Positions 28,762 through 35,032 of a DNA stretch of 35,032 nt are shown here, one piece after another. Position 1 is the stretch's first letter. Every line of letters starts with the position of its first letter. A program made the translations under genes and the position numbers. The stretch comes from Prosthecobacter sp. (GTDB lineage: Bacteria > Verrucomicrobiota > Verrucomicrobiia > Verrucomicrobiales > Verrucomicrobiaceae): contig JAFMIR010000038.1 in the NCBI GenBank assembly GCA_017853885.1, forward strand, positions 1 through 35,032, written 5' to 3'. Under the pieces are notes generated by a model. The model was not told the DNA's origin and searched no databases. It worked only from the letters and a program-made list of their open reading frames with translations.

Positions 28762-29766
28762 ATGAGCGGGGCAGGGTATGGAGGAGGCGTGACCCCCGCC
28801 AACACTTTTGACCTCGTGCTTGCTGCCGGACTGCATCCGGACGATGCAGTCATGGTGGCTCCGGTGTTGATCAAACTCGGAGCTCCAATTGTAGCGGAGG
28901 CCACAGCCAATCTTCACCTGTTCCAAGCGCTGCATCCCCTGCTCATTGAAGGGGGGGAGAAGGCTCTGAAGATGTGCGCTGCCACCCGTATTCTGCGCAT
29001 CGGCGCCGTGCCGAGTTGGCGTTTCTGGCGTGATCTTGAAGACAGGCCAGAAGTGATGGTCACCAACTTTTCTCGTGCGCCATTCCGTGGACTCGCGAGG
29101 GAGGTAAACGTGAGCACGCATCCGCTGGAGTCACTCTTGGACTTGCCTGCTTCTTCTACGGTTCCTTGGGAATTGAAGGGAGTGTCACCCGATTTGGATG
29201 CCTTCCCGCTTTCTGAGCCAGCTTGGATGGGGCACCTGCTGCGAGCTTTACCTGCCGGCTCGCGGGTGTTTCTCGGCAACAGCCTGCCAATCCGCGAATG
29301 GAATCTCGCTATGAAAGTTCCTGCCGAAGGTGTGCATTTCTATGCGAACCGTGGTGCGAATGGCATTGATGGACTCATTTCGACCTTTCTTGGTGTGGCG
29401 GCCTCAAATGCGGGTGAGTCGTGGCTCATTCTTGGAGATCTCAGCGCCCTTTATGACCTCGCCGCGCCTTGGATCATCCAGCAACTCGACAATCCCAAAA
29501 TTCGCATTGTCATCGTCAATAATGGCGGTGGCAAGATTTTCTCCCAAGTCTCCTCCCTGCGTGATTTGCCGGATAAGGCTCGTGAGGTGATCGAAAACCG
29601 GCATGACATGAGCTTTGAGCCTTTCGCGAAGCTTTGGCGTATGGATTATCTCCAAGTGCAGAATCCGATGGACCTTGACGGTATTTCGGATGGACCATTG
29701 ATTATCGAAATACGCCCCGACCCAAGCCAAACAGAGGCCTTCTGGGCTGCCTGGCAGAGCCAATGA
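28762..29766 (+). CDS. MenD-like ThDP-binding protein lacking the N-terminal PYR domain
   Basis: 334 residues, against about 550-600 for MenD (SEPHCHC synthase of menaquinone synthesis). The first ~150 residues resemble the central TH3-type domain. The rest is a clear PP domain: FLGNSLPIREWN with S174 and R178 (substrate-contact motif in MenD), ANRGANGIDGLISTFLG, then GDLSALYDLAAPW with metal-binding D226, and VNNGGGKIFS with N253. The PYR domain, which supplies the glutamate that activates ThDP, is absent. The upstream gene is an unrelated complete hydrolase, so this is not a frameshift within the window. Either the PYR part is encoded elsewhere as a separate subunit, or the protein has lost or changed function. 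The ATG at 28762 is the first start after an in-frame TGA. Confidence 0.85.
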   Translation: MSGAGYGGGVTPANTFDLVLAAGLHPDDAVMVAPVLIKLGAPIVAEATANLHLFQALHPLLIEGGEKALKMCAATRILRIGAVPSWRFWRDLEDRPEVMVTNFSRAPFRGLAREVNVSTHPLESLLDLPASSTVPWELKGVSPDLDAFPLSEPAWMGHLLRALPAGSRVFLGNSLPIREWNLAMKVPAEGVHFYANRGANGIDGLISTFLGVAASNAGESWLILGDLSALYDLAAPWIIQQLDNPKIRIVIVNNGGGKIFSQVSSLRDLPDKAREVIENRHDMSFEPFAKLWRMDYLQVQNPMDLDGISDGPLIIEIRPDPSQTEAFWAAWQSQ

Positions 29767-29795
29767 TCAATGATGGGCGACCTAATGTCGGCGCC

Positions 29796-30935
29796 CTACA
29801 TGGCCATTCGCATCACCAGTGGTGCTGCCGATAAGGTCGCCGCATAGAGGGACGAAGCAATGATTGCTGCCACGAGCGCGATGAGGATGATTTCCAGTGC
29901 CTTGACTTTGATGACAGAAAGACGAGAAACGCCAATATCCTCCAGCGTGCTGAACTCCTGCTTTCTCAAACGAAAGGAAAGTGCAAACACTAGCGCAGAG
30001 ATGAAGAGCGCCGCGCTGGCAGTGGCGAGCAGCATGGTCGAGGCAAAACCTTCCAAACGCACTAGCTGCTTGAGCAGAGCTTCCATGTCATCGCGCGGAC
30101 GAATGAGTTGCGTCGTTTTGGAGCGTGCGTAGTCGCCTGCCATCAGCGCTTCCGTTTTCGCATCCGGCGGCACCATGATTGCAGCGCTCACAGGATAATC
30201 GCTGGTATCACCATGGAAGTGGAAGGAGTTCAGATTCGCTTCGGTGACCTCCTGAAACATGCGTACAGCGGCGTTGGCCACCGTGTTCTGCTCTTCTTTT
30301 TTCAATACGTCGCTGCCTTTCACATCGCTGTGACCATGCGCACGGCCCTCGATGAGCCATGCGGTCTTCAGATCGCAAAACACTGCATCATCATCGGGTG
30401 TGTTATTCGGTTTTAAAATACCTCTCACGCGCATCTTCAGCGGGTAGGTCCCCGCCATGTCAAAAGTTTGTTCTGGCGTTGAAAACACCGCATCGCCCGG
30501 CCTCAAGCCGCGTTCACGCGCTAGCCGCGCTCCGACCACGCAATCACCTAGCCGCGTGATCTGTTCACCCATTTCCACATGTAGCCTACGAAAACCAAAA
30601 TACTCCAGCGTCGTTCCCACGATGGGCGCACCTTGTGCCTCAAAGCGCACATGCAGCGGAATGCCTCCTTCTGCCACATTCTTGAGCTTCATTGAGGCCA
30701 ACTTCTCCTTTTTGAAATAGAGTGCTGTTATCATCAGATCAAGGGCGCTGCCGCGCGTGCCAATGATTTGTGGCGTTGAGGCAGCCCGTGATCTGAGCTC
30801 AGTCTGTGCATGCCTAACCAAGACTCGGAGGCATAACGGCAGCGCGACCACAAGGCCAAGAGCTGCAGCCAGCAGCAGGCTCTGGAGACGATGCCGCAGC
30901 ACATAGCGGAGGGCGAGGTGTAGAGCAGCGAGCAT
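29796..30935 (-). CDS. FtsX/MacB-like ABC transporter permease
   Basis: 379 residues from the ATG at 30935; a TTG at 30974 is an alternative that would abut the operator. One N-terminal helix (about 15-40) is followed by an extracytoplasmic domain of about 255 residues (MacB-PCD type, with GARLARERGLRPGD). Two C-terminal helices follow at about 298-322 and 344-369. The loop between them carries FRLRKQEFSTLEDIGVSR, the family's cytoplasmic coupling element. FtsX-type permeases normally have a fourth helix, but here the chain stops 14 residues after the third. No ATPase partner gene lies nearby. The gene is divergent from blaI across two operator dyads, so co-regulation is likely. Substrate unknown. 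Confidence 0.72.
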   Translation of the reverse strand: MLAALHLALRYVLRHRLQSLLLAAALGLVVALPLCLRVLVRHAQTELRSRAASTPQIIGTRGSALDLMITALYFKKEKLASMKLKNVAEGGIPLHVRFEAQGAPIVGTTLEYFGFRRLHVEMGEQITRLGDCVVGARLARERGLRPGDAVFSTPEQTFDMAGTYPLKMRVRGILKPNNTPDDDAVFCDLKTAWLIEGRAHGHSDVKGSDVLKKEEQNTVANAAVRMFQEVTEANLNSFHFHGDTSDYPVSAAIMVPPDAKTEALMAGDYARSKTTQLIRPRDDMEALLKQLVRLEGFASTMLLATASAALFISALVFALSFRLRKQEFSTLEDIGVSRLSVIKVKALEIILIALVAAIIASSLYAATLSAAPLVMRMAM

Positions 30936-30978
30936 GCAAAACGAGACAGTGCTAAGCAAAAAGAGTCTTGCCAACTTT

Positions 30979-30996
30979 GGATTACGCTCGTAATCC
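30979..30996. promoter_or_regulatory. Operator 1, 18-bp dyad for the BlaI-type repressor
   Basis: GGATTACGCTCGTAATCC is a perfect 7+7 inverted repeat around a 4-bp centre. Its ATTAC..GTAAT core resembles the TACA..TGTA type of BlaI/MecI operators. It is nearer the divergent permease gene (ATG at 30935). Confidence 0.78.
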
Positions 30997-31000
30997 CGAT

Positions 31001-31018
31001 GGATTGCATTTGTAATCC
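31001..31018. promoter_or_regulatory. Operator 2, 18-bp dyad upstream of blaI
   Basis: GGATTGCATTTGTAATCC repeats operator 1 with one mismatch between arms (ATTGC against GTAAT). The two centres are 22 bp apart, about two helical turns, so two repressor dimers would bind the same face. It lies 42 nt upstream of the preferred blaI ATG. Confidence 0.75.
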
Positions 31019-31060
31019 AAAACCATGCCCGCCCAACCTGACAATCAAGGTCATCCTGCC

Positions 31061-31438
31061 ATGCCGCGCATTTCTGACGCCGAATGGACTGTCATGAAAG
31101 TTCTTTGGGAGCGTGGCACTAGCACGCTAAGCGATGTTGTGCGTGAACTGGAAGGTCGGCTGCACTGGAAGCCCCGCACGGTTCAGTCTCTCATTCGCCG
31201 ACTCTCGGAGAAAGGCGCGCTCGCCGTCGAGGTTGCGGGGCGCGAGTTCCGTTACACTCCTGCCGTCGATCAAAGCCATTGCCAGCTGGAAGAGAGTCGC
31301 AGTTTTCTTGAACGAGTCTTCAACGGTCGTCTTACGCCCTTCGTTACGGGTCTTATGGAGCGTGAGGAAGTTTCGAAAGACGATCTTGCCGCCCTTCGTG
31401 AGCTGCTTGCCCAAGCCGAGCACAGAACAAAAAAGTAG
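31061..31438 (+). CDS. blaI: BlaI/MecI/CopY family transcriptional repressor
   Basis: 125 residues from the ATG at 31061. I prefer it because homologues start at the equivalent MPRISDAEW and AAGG lies 10 nt upstream. An in-frame ATG at 31025 would add 12 residues and sit against operator 2. The winged helix-turn-helix occupies about residues 5-70: ISDAEWTVMKVLWERG, then VVRELEGRLHWKPRTVQSLI and the wing EVAGREFRYTPAV. The C-terminal part is the dimerisation and proteolysis region. Such repressors are cleaved after the partner M56 protease senses a signal. The gene encoding that partner follows 42 nt downstream, so the pair forms a switch and probably represses itself and the divergent permease through the two dyads. 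Confidence 0.92.
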   Translation: MPRISDAEWTVMKVLWERGTSTLSDVVRELEGRLHWKPRTVQSLIRRLSEKGALAVEVAGREFRYTPAVDQSHCQLEESRSFLERVFNGRLTPFVTGLMEREEVSKDDLAALRELLAQAEHRTKK

Positions 31439-31480
31439 CCTGATTGACTCAAACCGCACCCGCCCAAGCCCACCCATTCG

Positions 31481-33127
31481 ATGACTGCCGACACGCTTCT
31501 CCACTGGCTCCAGCGCACCTCGATTGAGGCTAGCCTCCTGATTCTCGCCGTACTCGGTTTGCGCTTGATGCTCGGAACGCGCCTCAATCCCGCGTGGCGC
31601 ATCGGGCTTTGGATGCTCGTCGGTGCCAAATTGATGCTGCCTGCATTCATCCCAGTCGGATTTGGCCTTGGCTTGCTCTTGGAGAACACGAATCACAGTA
31701 GCGCCACCCCGATGACGAGTAGCGTTTCTCCTATTTCTTCCGTCCTTTCCGCACGTTTAGTCTATGCAAAAGCCTCAACGCCCGCTGCACTTCCTCATTC
31801 ATCATTCGACATTCGTCACGCCGTTGTAGCGGCTTGGTTGCTAGGTGCTATCGCCGTCATCTCCACCGCTTTTCTCCGCCAGCTCCGCTTCAATAAGCAT
31901 CTCACCAAGCGGATCTTCGCCAAGGATCCGTATCTTACATCCTTCATCGCTCATCTTTCGTCTTGGGTTCGCGTGCCCGTTCCACAAATCATCCTCATGC
32001 CATCAGGAACAACACCGGCCATGGTCGGTATCCACCAGCCGAAACTGCTGCTGCCGGAGGATTGGCAAATGCGTTTTGATGAGTCCAGTCTAAAACACGT
32101 AGCACTGCATGAGCTGCTGCATGTGAAACAGCGCGACCTCCTCTGGAACTGGGGCGCTACTGCCATTCAGGCACTGCATTGGTTCAATCCGCTCGTCTGG
32201 TTCGCCGTGTCACGCTTCCAAGCGGATCGTGAACTGCGCTGCGATGCCGGCGCGCTCGCCATCCTCGCACCTTCCGAACGACTCGATTACGGCCACACAC
32301 TGCTGCGCATTCAGGAAACCTTCTTCGCACCACCGGCCATTGTAGGGTTGGCTCCATGTGTGCGCAACCATCCCACCCTGCGTCAACGCATCCTCATGAT
32401 CGCCACCCCGACTACCCGCCAACCCGTCATTCAGGTCCTGCTCGTCTTCACGCTGAGCGTGCTGATCGGCTACTCCTTCACCACCGCTCGCGCCGCCGAA
32501 AGAGAAGTTCCTCCGAAGGTCCGTGAAGGCTCCACCACTGCAAAACCGTCAACCGAGTCATCACGGCCAACAGAGTCTCACAAACCCGCCATGAAGGACG
32601 GCGAACGCGAAGGTGGAAAACCCTCCGCAGAGCGTGAAGGCGGAAAACCCAGTGCCGAACGCGACGGCACCCGCAAACCCGGCGCCCGCGATGGAGAAGC
32701 CGAAAAAAAACCCGGCATGCGCGATGGCGATCGCCCTCGCACCGGCGAACGCGATAGCGACAAACCACGCACAGGCTCCCGAGACGGTGAAGGCTCGAAA
32801 AAAGGCGGTGAACGTGATGGCGACGGCCGCAAGCCCTCCACCGAATCCGGCCAAAAGTCCCGCAAAGGCGACGGTTACCGCGAAACAGCGTCCTCCGGGG
32901 AAAGCATCACCCTCCAAGTCATCGATGGTGGCGATACCATCCTCATCGGCGACGAAAAAGTCCCCATGAATCGCCTCCGCGGCTTCCTTAGCACCTTCCT
33001 CCCCAACCATCCCAGTTCCCGAGTCGAAGTCACCGGCAATGATGACATCCCACTCAAAGCCCTTCACAACGTCGTCGATGCCGTCCGCGACAACGGAAAC
33101 AAGAATGTGGGAATCAAGGCGGAGTAG
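31481..33127 (+). CDS. BlaR1-type M56 metalloprotease with C-terminal ExbD/TolR-like domain
   Basis: 548 residues. Membrane helices lie at about 13-31, 40-66, 114-132 and 316-335. The zinc site is HELLHVKQRD (H210, E211, H214), followed by QALHWFNPLVWFAVSRFQAD and RELRCDAGALA as in BlaR1/MecR1. The penicillin-binding sensor domain of BlaR1 is absent. After the last helix comes a charged repeat linker (about 345-470). The last ~74 residues read ITLQVIDGGDTILIGDEKV, then a helix, RVEVTGNDDIPL, and VVDAVRDNGNKNVGI. That order of strands and helices matches the periplasmic domain of ExbD/TolR. The signal is thus not likely to be a beta-lactam by acylation. I infer peptidoglycan or energy-coupling sensing, with cleavage of the BlaI-type repressor as output. 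Confidence 0.83.
   Translation: MTADTLLHWLQRTSIEASLLILAVLGLRLMLGTRLNPAWRIGLWMLVGAKLMLPAFIPVGFGLGLLLENTNHSSATPMTSSVSPISSVLSARLVYAKASTPAALPHSSFDIRHAVVAAWLLGAIAVISTAFLRQLRFNKHLTKRIFAKDPYLTSFIAHLSSWVRVPVPQIILMPSGTTPAMVGIHQPKLLLPEDWQMRFDESSLKHVALHELLHVKQRDLLWNWGATAIQALHWFNPLVWFAVSRFQADRELRCDAGALAILAPSERLDYGHTLLRIQETFFAPPAIVGLAPCVRNHPTLRQRILMIATPTTRQPVIQVLLVFTLSVLIGYSFTTARAAEREVPPKVREGSTTAKPSTESSRPTESHKPAMKDGEREGGKPSAEREGGKPSAERDGTRKPGARDGEAEKKPGMRDGDRPRTGERDSDKPRTGSRDGEGSKKGGERDGDGRKPSTESGQKSRKGDGYRETASSGESITLQVIDGGDTILIGDEKVPMNRLRGFLSTFLPNHPSSRVEVTGNDDIPLKALHNVVDAVRDNGNKNVGIKAE
32593..32880 (+). repeat. Charged low-complexity repeat linker within the M56 protease gene
   Basis: The coding sequence repeats short units rich in Glu, Arg, Asp, Gly, Lys and Pro. 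EREGGKPSA occurs twice in tandem, followed by degenerate (E/R)RDG-x-KP units to about residue 467. The DNA repeats are imperfect, so slippage may vary the length between strains. Confidence 0.75.
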
Positions 33128-33516
33128 GTTTGGCAAAATGGATGATTTCACGCTCGGCGTATGCCCAAGCTTAGCCTTCTAGCTGCATAATGACTCATTC
33201 ATTTCCTATGAAAAAGTAATGCGGCTGTTCGAGGGAGTCATTCACCTAACGCGATGAGGCCCATTTATTGAGCTGAAGTTTTTCATGCATCATTCGGATG
33301 TTGCTTTTTGTTATCCCGTTGCTCGTGATAGCTGGTGCGCTGGCTGAATGCATCGCTGCTGTTGCGAAGCTCATCAGTTACCTGCAATTCGCGCTGCTGC
33401 TTCGCAACGAGCACAGCCACTTCCACAAATCGAATCGGAAACATTTTCTCGAACTACGGCGGGGTGCGGGACGACGTGCTCGTCGATCTGCGAAGCCAAC
33501 CGCATTATACCACTCA
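33128..33516. other. Gap between M56 protease gene and phage-like gene, no gene supported
   Basis: 389 bases. Several short frames exist on both strands (for example plus 33298 onward with a hydrophobic start) but none has family features, and the longer ones overlap the minus-strand gene. The phage-like protein ends here, so this may contain a junction with a mobile element or its decayed remains. I see no clear repeat or attachment site. Confidence 0.45.
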
Positions 33517-35032
33517 TCAGGCAGTGTGCATCTTGACCAGCTCGCGGATCGTCTCCTGCACACGCTCGTCATACCAGCCCATGCCACTGCCATCCGTGGC
33601 CAAACCGTCGAGGATGTCGTAGACAAACGCCTTCGACGCAAAGTCGATGCCCTCCTTGCTTCCGATCGGGAACATGCTCAACCCGGTCAAAGCCTTGAAC
33701 TTCGAGTCGATATATAGTCCCAGCTGACGGATGTTGTCGAACACCCTGCCACGCAGACCGAGCTCGATGGAGTGCGCCGAGACACGCGGCCGCGCCATCT
33801 TCTTCAACTGCTCCTTGGCACGCTCCGAGATCCGGCGCGCCGCCTCATAGCGCTCTACGCGCCGCTCTGCCCGGGATACAACTTCACGGAGGGCTGCTCC
33901 GCGTTCGGCCCCAAGTCTGTCCGCACGGCTCCCAGCCTGCTGCAGAATTCGTCGATAGTCAGGATCCTCTGGGAGCCGCGCCGTTCCCGGGCGCGCTTCA
34001 TAGACTCCGCCATTGCTAATGTTACCTGCTGCAGTTCGGTTTTGGAGATAGCGTTGGACATCACTTTGAACTTCCTCCGAAACCGCGATAATGACAAGCG
34101 AAAACTTGCGCGTCTGCGGGTCATACGAAAACCCCTTTACGCCTGCCTCATTTAAGCCTTTGGCAATGGTCATCGCCTGGTCGGCACCCTTGGCACGAAA
34201 CTGCATCTTGATGTCCGCGCCGGCCGGATCATCACGCCACACCAGCGCACCGTTCTGCAATTCCGGCGCTGACGCCGCGATCACCACGGCCATCTCCTCT
34301 GCCACATCCAGGTCGGTGGTGTCAAACTCGACCAACTCGGGCACCTCCAGACTCGGCACTTCGTTCTCAGTCCACCCACCAATCAGCGGCTGTCTGGACG
34401 TTACCTTGACACCATACGCACCGGCCACGTCATTTGTGATCTGCTGAAGGTGCAAGAATTTAGCGCTGCTGGCACGCTTCGACACTTCCTTCATGTTCAT
34501 CTCGTCGATGCTATCTCGACGCAGTGGAGCCACCGTGAGCATGACATTGCCACCACGCGCCACACCACCTTCGATCTCTGGGCCACGGTCGAACATCTTT
34601 ACCGCGCCGGTGCGCTGCATGTAGTTCATCAGCGCATCAGCGGCCATGGGCTTGATCTGCTGCCAGATGCCCGCCAAAAACTCGCGGATGGCCGCGCCAA
34701 AGCGCTGCACCATCGCTTGGCTCCAGTTTGCAAATGTTGTAAACCCATCCGCGATGAGCTGCCTCGCCTCCGCTAAGATCTCCGTGTTCAGGAAGCCCGC
34801 CGTGCGACCGGAGGTGTCGAGGTTGCGGAAGCCAGGCGCACCTTGTGGCACATCGGGGTTCGTGCTGGGTGTGGTGCTTGTAGGCGTGATGACAAACACG
34901 TTGGTGTCATTGCCAGTAGCCAATGCCTTGCTCCCACCTGGCACTTCAAATGATTGGGGGTTTTGTTGGACCTGATACCCCTGACGGCGCAGTGATTCAT
35001 AAACCCGCACTGTATCTTCATTCACGGTGCTG
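33517..35032 (-). CDS. Phage/plasmid large polyvalent protein-like fragment, N-terminus beyond window
   Basis: At least 505 codons; the frame is open through the right edge, so the true start lies outside (a GTG at 35025 is the first internal candidate). No signal peptide or membrane helix. Residues numbered from that GTG: an amphipathic segment at about 80-115 (DGFTTFANWSQAMVQRFG to IWQQI), an alpha/beta region at about 150-320 containing GGWTENEVPSLEV, and a charged coiled-coil-like stretch at about 355-420. The C-terminal helical segment at about 430-500 contains GMGWYDERVQETIRELVKM. WS.xMVxxFG and GWYDExVxExxxE segments recall the large polyvalent proteins of phages and conjugative elements. 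In those, the chain continues well beyond the GWYDE segment, whereas here it stops soon after. Recognition is from memory of such patterns, without a search. Confidence 0.5.
   Translation of the reverse strand, partial: STVNEDTVRVYESLRRQGYQVQQNPQSFEVPGGSKALATGNDTNVFVITPTSTTPSTNPDVPQGAPGFRNLDTSGRTAGFLNTEILAEARQLIADGFTTFANWSQAMVQRFGAAIREFLAGIWQQIKPMAADALMNYMQRTGAVKMFDRGPEIEGGVARGGNVMLTVAPLRRDSIDEMNMKEVSKRASSAKFLHLQQITNDVAGAYGVKVTSRQPLIGGWTENEVPSLEVPELVEFDTTDLDVAEEMAVVIAASAPELQNGALVWRDDPAGADIKMQFRAKGADQAMTIAKGLNEAGVKGFSYDPQTRKFSLVIIAVSEEVQSDVQRYLQNRTAAGNISNGGVYEARPGTARLPEDPDYRRILQQAGSRADRLGAERGAALREVVSRAERRVERYEAARRISERAKEQLKKMARPRVSAHSIELGLRGRVFDNIRQLGLYIDSKFKALTGLSMFPIGSKEGIDFASKAFVYDILDGLATDGSGMGWYDERVQETIRELVKMHTA

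Noticed and set aside
31481..33127. Classical beta-lactam sensor BlaR1
   Set aside because: The M56 core is present but the penicillin-binding domain with its SxxK/KTG motifs is not; an ExbD-like domain takes its place.
33298..33717. Plus-strand frame with a hydrophobic N-terminus
   Set aside because: It overlaps the minus-strand phage-like gene by 200 nt, lacks any recognisable motif after the first 30 residues, and has no ribosome binding site.

Overview
The window looks like the chromosome of a member of the Verrucomicrobiota, probably near Verrucomicrobium/Prosthecobacter. This is an inference from content. It has a Planctomycetes/Verrucomicrobia-type LamG + cytochrome + DUF1549 protein, a membrane-anchored Hanks-type kinase, a single-chain glycyl-tRNA synthetase, and DUF2851, DUF3147, DUF3500 and DUF4159 proteins. 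Most start codons also lack a clear Shine-Dalgarno sequence. There is no rRNA and no CRISPR array. No complete mobile element is visible, but there are two traces of mobile DNA.

Layout. 1-2126 (minus) holds a secreted cytochrome-like protein cut by the window edge. Divergent from it is amtB (2494-3990), with a near-consensus sigma-54 promoter and a strong intrinsic terminator. 4339-10841 is a cell-elongation operon, mreB-mreC-mreD-mrdA(PBP2)-rng. ridA and a DUF2851 protein follow. A tRNA-Leu(CAA) at 13024-13109 is followed by what looks like the first ~45 codons of a tyrosine recombinase, which is broken off just before the 3' end of a Ser/Thr kinase (minus). glyQS-type glyS and a DUF3147 membrane protein lie on the minus strand, divergent from dnaA. 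dnaA, hisC and a LysM/L,D-transpeptidase-like protein run together on plus and converge on ligA (minus). trxB is divergent from ligA. tRNA-Val(GAC) is followed by DUF4159, DUF3500, a secreted alpha/beta hydrolase and a MenD-like protein.

The right end (29796-33127) is a compact regulatory locus. An FtsX-like permease (minus) is divergent from a BlaI/MecI repressor and a BlaR1-type M56 metalloprotease. Two 18-bp dyads, spaced 22 bp centre to centre, sit between the divergent genes. The protease has no penicillin-sensor domain. It ends instead in a long charged repeat linker and an ExbD/TolR-like periplasmic domain, which suggests a proteolysis-derepressed envelope-sensing switch of a variant type. 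The window ends in an open-ended protein resembling phage/plasmid large polyvalent proteins (33517-35032, minus).

The most notable points are: (1) the BlaI / M56-ExbD / FtsX locus with paired operators; (2) an L,D-transpeptidase-like protein whose catalytic Cys is Gly; (3) a MenD-like protein with no N-terminal PYR domain; (4) the integrase stub at tRNA-Leu; (5) the phage-like polyprotein at the right edge; (6) a sigma-54 promoter on amtB. All family assignments were made by eye from sequence motifs; no database search was run.
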